This document shows, piece after piece, positions 1 to 6,823 of a DNA stretch of 64,000 bases. A model generated the notes under the pieces. That model had not been told where the DNA came from and did no database searches. It saw nothing but the letters and a program-made list of their open reading frames with translations. The stretch covers positions 3,596,001-3,660,000 of the forward strand of contig CAXXPD010000003.1 of the NCBI GenBank assembly GCA_963666415.2, written 5' to 3'. The DNA is from Bin87 sp963666415. Its GTDB lineage: Bacteria > Chloroflexota > Dehalococcoidia > Lucifugimonadales > UBA3495. How positions within the stretch are numbered: position 1 is the stretch's first letter; each line of letters begins with the position of its first letter. The position numbers and the translations under genes are program-made.

Positions 1-1035
1 GTCGGAACATTCAGCGGCCCAATCGCGGAACGCGGAACGCTGGCCGTGTACAGTACCGGCGATGTCGTTTTCGCGTAGCAGTTTGGTGATGGTGCTATCG
101 GACAGCACCTTGCCGCGCTCACTTGGAAACACCAGCCCTGTACCATTGCCTAACTCTTGGGCCTGCCCTAGCACGTCCAAAGCCTGCCGTGATAGCGGTA
201 GGCGATGCTCCAACCCCGTTTTCATGCGCGATGCTGGAATGGTCCAGGTCGCTGTTTCAAAGTTGATTTCGTCCCAACGGGCGGCCCTTGTTTCCCCGCT
301 CCGGGTAGCGGTCAACGTCAAAAACTCAAAAGCCAATTTCGTACCCGGCCATGCGCCGGACTCCCGAATGGTGTTCAACGCCGCGCCCACGTCAGCAAAT
401 GGCAATGCGCGATGATGGTTCACCCTCTGACGTTCCTTTGGTAGTGCGGCGGTTGCATCGCGGGTTGGGTCATCATCCCGATACCCTTCAGCTATCGCCC
501 ACCTCATAACCGCTCCAATCCGGCCCCGCAGTTTGGTAGCCGTTTCTCGCTTGTCGCTCCATATCGGAGATAGCACCGCCAAAACGTCGCCGGAAGTGAT
601 TTCCGATACCAGTTTTTTTCCCAGCGTCGGAATGGCATAATCTGCCATTGTTGACCGCCATAGCTTTTCAGTCTTGGCCGTATTCTTCCATTCTTTCGAT
701 TGCAGGCCAATGACGATCTCAAAGGCATCGGCAAACGTCGGTACGCCGCTCCCGGCCCGTTGGCGTGGGTCCGTACCTTGTGCTACGGCCCGGCGGTTTT
801 CTAGTGCCTTTTCCCGCGCCTCTGCCAGCGTTACCACCGGGAACGGTCCTAGCCCGATGTTGATGGGTGTTCGGTCTATCCGTAGCCGTTGCGCCCAAGA
901 CTTGGCAACGCGCCCGGTTGACGTGGCGGGTTTCACCAGCAACGATAGGCCATGCGATCCGCGCCCGTCGCCGTACCTCCCCGGCGTCTTGACCGTCTTG
1001 ACAAATGCCGCAGTTAGCGTCTTTGGCCGGTTCAT
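1..1035 (-). CDS. Tyrosine site-specific integrase, P4/CP4-57-like (partial, C-terminus outside window)
   Basis: The open frame reads 345 codons from ATG at 1035 to the window edge. The N-terminus resembles the arm-DNA-binding domain of P4-type integrases (GDGRGSHGLSLLVKP, GLGPFPVVTLAEAREKA). A core-binding SAM-like region follows at about residues 100-200, then the catalytic domain. The first catalytic Arg sits in TATRSGETRAARWDE, and HGQRSAFRDWAAE supplies the H-x-x-R box. The nucleophilic Tyr should lie just past position 1. Such enzymes integrate genomic islands, commonly at tRNA or tmRNA genes. A perfect palindrome lies 15 bp upstream of the start. The host island is not visible here. 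Confidence 0.93.
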   Translation of the reverse strand, partial: MNRPKTLTAAFVKTVKTPGRYGDGRGSHGLSLLVKPATSTGRVAKSWAQRLRIDRTPINIGLGPFPVVTLAEAREKALENRRAVAQGTDPRQRAGSGVPTFADAFEIVIGLQSKEWKNTAKTEKLWRSTMADYAIPTLGKKLVSEITSGDVLAVLSPIWSDKRETATKLRGRIGAVMRWAIAEGYRDDDPTRDATAALPKERQRVNHHRALPFADVGAALNTIRESGAWPGTKLAFEFLTLTATRSGETRAARWDEINFETATWTIPASRMKTGLEHRLPLSRQALDVLGQAQELGNGTGLVFPSERGKVLSDSTITKLLRENDIAGTVHGQRSAFRDWAAECSD

Positions 1036-1050
1036 TTGGTATTATCTCCG

Positions 1051-1070
1051 TTATCACTTTAAAGTGATAA
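1051..1070. promoter_or_regulatory. 20-bp perfect palindrome upstream of the integrase, candidate operator
   Basis: TTATCACTTTAAAGTGATAA is a perfect dyad centred 26 bp upstream of the integrase ATG at 1035. Its position fits an autoregulatory operator overlapping the integrase promoter or leader. The binding protein is unknown; the role is inferred from symmetry and position only. Confidence 0.5.
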
Positions 1071-1197
1071 TACTTGAAACCCGGTGAAACGTCAAGACAA
1101 TCTAATCGTGCTCAAATAGAAACAAATAGCCTAAATATTGACCCCGTGTAACTGTGAAAACGCTCCTACCGGGGGAGCCATGCTACTAAACCTGCGA

Positions 1198-1228
1198 CGC
1201 GCCCCGAATTGCCGGGGCGCGTTTTTTG
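1198..1228 (+). terminator. Rho-independent terminator
   Basis: A 9-bp GC stem (CGCGCCCCG / CGGGGCGCG) with a 6-nt loop is followed by TTTTTT. The U-tract orientation serves plus-strand transcription. No gene was recognised immediately upstream on the plus strand (1071-1197), so the transcript it ends is unknown. Confidence 0.75.
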
Positions 1229-1448
1229 TTGTCGTGCCGGCAACTTTCCACGGGCAGGGTGGAGACCAGATGCGCCGTCGCCGGCGGCGCGGGTGGATTT
1301 GTCCTGGCCGGAGACGCCTTCGGTCAGCATTGCCTGGACGGGGACGAACCGGTGCGGGAGGCCGGCTAAATCGATGAACGGTCGGTTATGAGCGTAATGC
1401 AATGCTCCGATGGTCAGTGGCTGTCAATCACGCGTACCTACTACCATC

Positions 1449-1578
1449 TGTCATTGCGAGGAACGCCCGCTCATCCCGAGCTCGTCGAGGGACGTGGCAA
1501 TCTCGATGAGGTTGAACACACGTCGGCGAACCGCCGTTGCTACGACGCCGGGATTGCCGCGCTACGCTCGCAATGACA
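1449..1578. repeat. R130 element, copy 1 (130 bp)
   Basis: This is a reference copy of a dispersed element seen about 16 times in the window. It has 12-bp perfect terminal inverted repeats TGTCATTGCGAG / CTCGCAATGACA. The interior includes CCCGAGCTCGTCGAGGGA and GCGAACCGCCGTTGCTAC. No real reading frame is conserved. The 3' flank GTGGGTAC recurs at other copies. Confidence 0.9.
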
Positions 1579-1732
1579 AAGTGGGTACCCAGGAGGTGGC
1601 TGTGATAGTTTACAATGGGCGACCAACCAACGAAACTCGTTGGATTCGTACGTTTCCGGTCACCGATTTGCAGCGGATTTTGGCTGTGACGCGGTCGTTC
1701 GCTTGGGCTTCTGCATCGCTGGGAGTGTATTC

Positions 1733-1876
1733 ATGGGTAAACAAGCAAACAGCTTCACCTTCTCGACGATCGTTTTCATCATCCTGGGGCTCATCGTCCC
1801 CATATGGCCCATTTCACTGCCGTTTTTCTGGTACCTGGCGTACCGGTCGTACAAGAGAGGCGATGCGACAGCACTA
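1733..1876 (+). pseudogene. SHOCT-domain small membrane protein, 5' part (split by IS elements)
   Basis: ATG at 1733 opens a short protein with one or two hydrophobic segments (FSTIVFIILGLIVPIWPIS, then FFWYLAYRSYKRG). The frame runs into an IS630 inverted repeat after codon 48 (GCA CTA). Removing everything from 1877 to 5711 joins CTA in frame to GTG at 5712. That yields an 86-residue protein ending in a SHOCT-like domain (ADLKAAQELLDGGAISQEEF). Known proteins of this layout are small membrane proteins with a C-terminal SHOCT motif, function poorly defined. The present copy is broken. Confidence 0.75.
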
Positions 1877-3027
1877 AACCAAAGCCAAGGTGGGATGTGC
1901 ATTTGCCGGGTGCTGGGAATCGGGGCGGGAGTCTCGCGGGAGTGTTTCGGCCCTTGATTGCAGGACCGTCCGGCAGCGCCGTCTCACCTCGTCTTTCCGG
2001 CTGGACAGCCCGGCCAGGAATTTGCCGACCCTCTCCTGTACCGCCGCCCTGCTGCCCAAGCACAGATTGCCAGTGACCTCCTCTCTCGCCCAACCCCAGA
2101 CAGCCTCATCGGCGTTGAAGTCCGGGCTGTAGCCCGGCAGGTTCACCAGCCTCAGCTCCAGCTCAGGCGTCCTGAGGCACTCCCGCACCGCCTCCCCACG
2201 ATGGGCCGGCGCATTGTCCCAGATGACCCGCAGCGGCCCTGGATGTTTTTCCTTCAGTTGCGTCAGGAAGGCAACCGAGGTCCCGCTGTTGCTGTTGCCC
2301 TCCAGTTCCATCCATTCCACCTCGCCCGTCTCCAGGCACACCGCCGAATAGTAGCTGGCCTTCTCCCCGTACCTCGGGCTGCTCGAGTCCACCAACGCAG
2401 GCTTACCCTTCAGCACCCACTTCCCCCGCAATTCCGCGTCCGCCCGGAAGTGGGCCTCGTCGGCAAAGAATATCCTGGCTCCAGTCCGTTGGGCCTCCTC
2501 CCACCGGACGGCGTACTCCGCCACGAAGGTCTCCCGCTTGGACTCATCAGCCTTGAGCAGCCGCTTCTTGGGGCGCTTGAAGGCAAACCCCAGCCGGTGA
2601 AGCCAGTTCAGGCAACTGCTGCGGCTCAGGCTGATGCCAAACCGTTCTGAGACAAACTGACGCATCACCTTCCAATACCAGTTAGCCATTACGATGCCCG
2701 CTGTGGCGGGCGGTTGCTCCACCGCCCCTTTCAACTCCTCCTGCTGCGCCTGGTCAAGGGCGGGGGGGAACCACCGGTCTGCTCGAATATCAGGGCCGCA
2801 GGCCCTCCCTCGCCGAAGGCCGACGCCCAACGTCCGATAGTGTGGGGGTCCCGCTCCAGCGCCTCCGCCGTCGCCGCTGCCGTCAAGCCCTGGGCCAGCA
2901 GCAGGATGGCGTACCACCTTTCCCGCTCCCGGGGTGTGGGAGCCAGAATCACACGCCGCCGCAAGTCCTTGACTCCCATCTGCCATTGTTCCAGAGACCG
3001 GTCTATCTCCCTCACGCCCATCACCAA
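1874..3027 (-). CDS. IS630-family transposase, two overlapping frames joined at a C7 tract
   Basis: The N-terminal frame starts near 3027 and carries a helix-turn-helix (APTPRERERWYAILLLAQGL, TAEALERDPHTIGRWASAF). The catalytic frame contains the DDE signatures FFADEAHFRAD, VIWDNAPAHRG and YSPDFNADEAVWGWA. The frames join at a run of seven C (minus strand; 2762-2768), needing a -1 shift. The related copy at 40.8-42.0 kb is interrupted at the equivalent C7 run, so expression by slippage is possible rather than simple decay. The stop codon TAG lies in the TA junction at 1874-1876. Confidence 0.85.
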
Positions 3028-3111
3028 CCCCTCGCAATTTCTGAGACCAGCTACCTCGGTTCCTTCACAAATTTACCCCATGCGTCTGCGCATTTCACCT
3101 TGGCTTTGGTT
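1877..3111 (-). mobile_element. IS630-family insertion sequence e1
   Basis: Inverted ends are AACCAAAGCCAAGGTG at 1877 and CACCTTGGCTTTGGTT ending at 3111, flanked by TA at 1875-1876 and 3112-3113. TA duplication is the IS630/Tc1-mariner hallmark. Length is 1235 bp with one transposase on the minus strand. It interrupts the SHOCT gene. Confidence 0.85.
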
Positions 3112-3116
3112 TAGTA

Positions 3117-4320
3117 CCGTTGCCAGGTAGATTTGTAAGAATATAAGAAAGCAGCCATACTGGGGCATGATCTTTGTGTGAGGAAGTGCCCAGCCATGGC
3201 TGCCATCAAGTATAAAGTAGAGTTGACCGAGGCCGAACGCTCCCGTCTCAATGAGGTGTCCCAGCGAGGCAAGGCGTCAGTGCGCACCGTGAAGCGTGCG
3301 CTGTCGCTGCTCAAGGCTGACCAGGGGCTTCGGGACCGTGAGATAGCCGATGTGCTGTTGGTCAACGCGGCCACGGTCGCCAGAGCGCGGAAGCGGTACG
3401 TGGAGGAAGGACTTGAGGGCGCCATCAATGAGCGACCGCGGCCGGGCCAGGAGCGCAAGCTGGACGGCAAGCAGGAAGCGCACCTGATCGCCTTCGCGTG
3501 CCGCGCCGCGCCCGCAGGGCACACGCACTGGACACTCCAGTTGTTGGCCGACCAGGTGGTGGAGTTGGAGTTTGCCGAGAGCATCTCCCTGGAGACGGTG
3601 CGCCAGATACTCAAAAAAACGAACTCAAGCCCTGGCAGAAGAAAGAGTGGTGTATCCCCAAGGTGAGCGGGGAGTTCGTGGCGCGGATGGAGGACGTGCT
3701 GGACCTGTACCAACCGGAGTACAATCCGGAGCGTCCGGTAGTGTGTTTCGACGAGACCTCCAGGCAATTGACTGGGGGGAGGTGCGTCCGCCCATCGAGG
3801 CTGCCCCCGGACGGGTGGCACGCTATGACACCGAGTACCAGCGAAACGGGATCCGGAACCTGTTCATGATCTGCGAGCCGAAGGGTGGATGGAGACATGT
3901 GGAGGTGACCGAGCGCCGCACTGCCGTGGACTTCGCGCACCAGATGCGGTGGCTGGTGGACGAGGCCTACCCTGATGCCGAGGTGGTCAGGCTGGTACTG
4001 GACAACCTCAACACCCACAAGCTCGGCTCGCTCTACGAAGCATTTGAGCCGTGCGAAGCTCGGCGCATCGCCCAACGCCTCGAGTTTCATTACACTCCTA
4101 CGCATGGCAGCTGGCTGAACATGGCTGAGATCGAGTTGAGCGTCTTCAGCAGAGGGTGTCTGAACCGCCGTATCAGCGATGAGCCGGAGCTGCGGCGAGA
4201 GGTTGCGGCGCTCGAACGCGAGCGCAACGCAGCAAAATCAGTCATAAACTGGCGGTTTACCACCCAAGATGCTCGCCGTAAGCTCCAGCATATCTACCCT
4301 ACAAAACCAGATTGACACGG
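3117..4320 (+). mobile_element. IS630-family insertion sequence e2
   Basis: The element is bounded by TA at 3115-3116 and 4321-4322. The ends (CCGTTGCCAGGTAGATTTGTA and the complement of the right end) are imperfect inverted repeats. It belongs to a different IS630 subgroup from e1. It sits inside the GTAC of the TAGTACTA junction between e1 and the downstream MITE. Confidence 0.8.
3196..4315 (+). pseudogene. IS630-family transposase (e2), frameshifted
   Basis: ATG at 3196 gives a Winged-helix/HTH N-terminus (SLLKADQGLRDREIADVLLV, NAATVARARKRYVEEGL). After CTCAAAAAAAC (A7 at 3613-3619) the frame must move -1 to reach KPWQKKEWCIPKVSGEF and the DDE domain: VVCFDETSRQL, VLDNLNTHKLGSLYE, HYTPTHGSWLNMAEIEL. 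A second shift near 3765, at the residues after DETSRQL, has no counterpart in e3 and looks like a true lesion. The A7 site is shared with e3 and resembles a programmed -1 site. The element is probably inactive. Confidence 0.8.
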
Positions 4321-4325
4321 TACTA

Positions 4326-4461
4326 AACTAAAGCCAAGGTGAAACCCGCAGATGGGAATCGGGTAAATCCGTGGAGCCAGGGACGAGTGGAAGAACTCCT
4401 GTGTAGATTTCAAGCCAATTCTCGTCGCTTCACAAATGTAGATTCCACCTTGGCTTTAGTT
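4326..4461. repeat. IS630-derived MITE (136 bp)
   Basis: Perfect terminal inverted repeats AACTAAAGCCAAGGTG / CACCTTGGCTTTAGTT closely match those of e1 and of the IS630 at 40.8 kb. TA flanks both sides (4324-4325, 4462-4463); counting flanks, 21 bp are perfectly inverted. No coding frame is present. It is a non-autonomous derivative probably mobilised by the e1-type transposase. Confidence 0.8.
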
Positions 4462-4558
4462 TAGTACTGGTTCAAATCAGCATTGTAGGTAGTTTTAGTG
4501 AAAGGCTTCCAAGTGCTACGCTGACTGCAAAATAGAGTGGTGTGGAGGTGTAGTAATC

Positions 4559-5705
4559 ATGGCCCTGGAGCAATACGCGGTACAGTTGACGCCGGACGAA
4601 CGCGAGCGACTGAGCCAGCTGATTCGCAGCGGCAAAAGTTCGGCGCGTATCATTGCCCGAGCGCGCACCCTGCTGAAAGTAGATGAGGGATGGAACGCAC
4701 CACAGGTGGCGGCCGCTTTGGACATCTCCAAGGGTACGGTGTACCGCGCCAAACGGCGGTACGCTGAGAAAGGTTTAGATGGCGTGTTGCAGGACCGGGT
4801 CCAGGCCAACCGATACCGGAAGCTTGATGACAAGGGGGAGGCCCACCTGATCGCCCTGGCGTGCAGCCCAGCGCCCGATGGCCACGCCTACTGGACCCTG
4901 CATCTTTTGGCCGACCGAGTGGTGGAGTTGGGGTTGGTGGAGTCCCTGTCCCATGAGACGGTGCGGTTGAGGCTCAAAAAAACGTCCTCCAGCCGTGGCG
5001 GAAGCAGCAGTGGTGTATCCCCAAGGTAGGGGGTGAATTCGTGGCGGCGATGGAGGACGTGCTGGACTTGTACGCTGAGCCCTACGACCCGGACCGGCCG
5101 GTGGTCTGCTTTGATGAGACCTCCACTCAGTTGCTGGCCGACACCAGGCCGCCCATTCCGGTGCAGCCGGGACAACCGCGGCGTCAGGATTACGAGTATC
5201 GCCGCGCCGGTACGCGCAACATCTTCCTGACCTGCGAACCCCTGGCCGGCTGGCGACACGTGGCGATCACCGAGCGACGCACCATGGAAGACTTTGCCCA
5301 CCAGATGCGGTGGCTGGTGGATGAGGCCTACCCAGATGCTCCGGTGGTCCGAGTGGTGCTGGACAATCTGAATACCCATCGTATGGCCTCCCTCTACGAG
5401 ACCTTCCCCGCCGCCGAAGCTCGGCGCATCGTCAGGCGGCTGGAATTTCACCACACGCCCAAGCACGCCAGTTGGCTCAATCCTGTCCTGAGCTTGCCGA
5501 AGGGATGGCGGAGATCGAGTTCAGCGTGTTGACCCGGGCCTGCCTCCAGGGGCGTAATCCCGACGAGACTGCCCTACAGCGAGCCATCAACGCCTATGAG
5601 GTCCAGCGCAACGCCTCCAAGGCCACCATCAACTGGCGGTTCAACACCCAGGACGCCAGAACCAAATTGCATCGCCTCTATCCCTTCAATTCCAACATTG
5701 ATTGA
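4559..5705 (+). pseudogene. IS630-family transposase (e3), interrupted by a 23-bp insert
   Basis: ATG at 4559 starts an HTH region (GWNAPQVAAALDISKGTVYR). The A7 run at 4976-4982 again requires a -1 shift to reach the DDE domain (VVCFDETSTQL, VLDNLNTHRMASLYE, HHTPKHASWLN). Between WLN and MAEIEF, 23 extra bases (5482-5504) not present in e2 push the C-terminal part into another frame. The tail RNASKATINWRFNTQDARTK is otherwise well kept. The insertion makes this copy a pseudogene. Confidence 0.85.
5482..5504. repeat. 23-bp CCTGAGC-TTGCCGAAGGG unit inserted in transposase
   Basis: Comparison with the homologous e2 gene shows a clean 23-bp addition containing CCTGAGCTTGCCGAAGGG, placed between the codons for WLN and MAE. 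The same core occurs as an insertion in istB (14449-14474), at 6541-6559, at 20580-20598, and inside the R130 repeats. Confidence 0.8.
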
Positions 5706-5711
5706 GTACTA

Positions 5712-5828
5712 GTGTCATCGCCAGCGTCTTCTCTTGCCGATCTGAAAGCCGCCCAAGAACTGCTGGACGGGGGGGCAATCAGTCAGGAGGAGTTCGATCG
5801 TATCAAAGCGGGCATCCTGGTTCGGTAA
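5712..5828 (+). pseudogene. SHOCT-domain small membrane protein, 3' part
   Basis: This is the 38-codon tail of the gene starting at 1733, separated from it by 3.8 kb of inserted elements. It contains the SHOCT signature (LADLKAAQELLDGG followed by ISQEEFDRIKAGIL) and stops at TAA 5826-5828. Joining to codon 48 of the 5' part is in frame. On its own it has no start codon or ribosome site in frame. Confidence 0.75.
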
Positions 5829-6058
5829 CCTGTCGAGCCTGCTCAACCAGCAATCAACCTCAGTTTCTCCGCCTGATCGTGCCAACCGACGCTGCGAGAT
5901 CGCAACTGATCGGGCCTTCGGGTTGCCAATTGGTCTGACTGCGCATCAAGCAGTCCAGGATGCTGGCCAAGCGCTCCCGACACGCACCGAGTTTGATATT
6001 GGGGTGTTTGGTGTTAGATGGTGCGCGCCGTGACGAACCGGTTGCCAAGGGCAGAATT

Positions 6059-6271
6059 ATGACGAACGATATGACTCTGAACGGTTGCACGACCACGCAC
6101 ATCTTTTGCCGGCCGAACTGTCCGCCGGGGCGCCGCACGAAGCCGCTGCATAGGGTCCATTTTGCCTCCCTGGAAGCAGCGTTTGCAGCCGGTTTTCGCC
6201 CTTGCAAGGTGTGCCAGCCGCTGGACGGCCCGCCGGGGCCGTGGCGTCCCAGGCGGGAGCGCACGGCGTAG
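6059..6271 (+). CDS. Small Ada-type zinc-binding domain protein
   Basis: The 70-residue protein is essentially one Ada metal-binding domain: IFCRPNCPPGRRTKPLHR followed by AAFAAGFRPCKVCQP. Four cysteines are arranged as in the N-terminal zinc domain of Ada, where one Cys accepts methyl groups from DNA phosphotriesters. The alkyltransferase and AraC-like regulator parts are missing. Start ATG 6059 is chosen because AAGGG lies just upstream; an upstream in-frame ATG (5960) has less support. It could be a degraded Ada N-terminus or a stand-alone sensor. Confidence 0.7.
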   Translation: MTNDMTLNGCTTTHIFCRPNCPPGRRTKPLHRVHFASLEAAFAAGFRPCKVCQPLDGPPGPWRPRRERTA

Positions 6272-6301
6272 TTTCCGGTTCGGCCGCCTATCCCTGGTTC
6301 T

Positions 6302-6422
6302 CTAAGTGGGTGTCTAAAAAACTGCTGGCGAATCTCGGAGGAGGGGTGGAATAGCGTGGGAACGACCCCTCACCCCAGCCCTCTCCCACAAGGGGAGAGG
6401 GAGTTTTTAGACACCCTCTAAG
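6302..6422. repeat. 121-bp fold-back element with 19-bp inverted ends
   Basis: The left end CTAAGTGGGTGTCTAAAAA matches the complement of the right end (CTTAGAGGGTGTCTAAAAA) at 16 of 19 positions. The interior carries the CTCTCCC...GGGAGAG palindrome at 6366-6401. No reading frame is present. It looks like a MITE-type element carrying a second repeat. Confidence 0.6.
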
Positions 6423-6712
6423 ATCGGGACGGCGCGGAAGTCTCTCCGGGATCGGGCGACGAACTCAGTTCTGACGGCCCACGTCGGCGGTTGCGAACCG
6501 CAGGATCTGTTGATTGTCTGCACCTGAATCACGCCGTTCATTCTGAGCCCGTCGAAGGATTGTCGCGAGCTTATCAAAAGGTGGCCCGGTCGCCATCAAC
6601 ATGCTCGCCATCAACTGTTTGCCCAGACAGCTCTCGGCATCTGGGTTGCAGCCTTCGCCGGAACGACGCAGGCATCGGCAATCGCAAGACCCTGCGCGAA
6701 CCGTCGCTCTGC
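6423..6712. other. Intergenic stretch without a supported gene
   Basis: No coding frame is supported here. The only recognisable item is a short TTCTGAGCCCGTCGAAGG unit at 6541-6559, related to the 23-bp insertion unit. Confidence 0.5.
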
Positions 6713-6739
6713 TTGACCATGTGCCGTGCTTGCTATACT
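6713..6739 (+). promoter_or_regulatory. Sigma70-like promoter for the monooxygenase operon
   Basis: TTGACC at 6713 and TATACT ending at 6739 are separated by 15 bp, about 85 bp upstream of the ATG at 6824. Similar 15-16 bp spacings occur at 19344, 22633 and 59588. Confidence 0.5.
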
Positions 6740-6823
6740 GTTGACTTCAACTTGCATTTGAGGCGAAAACAGCCGGGCCGCGGGAGCAAATTCCGTCCGG
6801 CGCGGCGCTGACGAGGTGTCCCA

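Larger units (their letters stand above)
4467..5706 (+). mobile_element. IS630-family insertion sequence e3
   Basis: The element lies between TA at 4465-4466 and TA at 5707-5708, directly after the MITE. It is the same subgroup as e2 by transposase sequence but clearly diverged. It sits inside a second TAGTACTA junction, between the MITE and the SHOCT gene remnant. Confidence 0.8.

Noticed and set aside
1138..1230. tRNA or tmRNA 3' end as attachment site before the terminator
   Set aside because: GGGGGAGCCA looked acceptor-like, but no cloverleaf, T-loop consensus or tag-peptide region could be built around it.
1410..1877. Proteins encoded across R130 elements (frames rich in RRTAVATTTGLPRYARND)
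   Set aside because: The same peptide appears wherever the repeat occurs, in several frames; it is translated repeat, not a gene.
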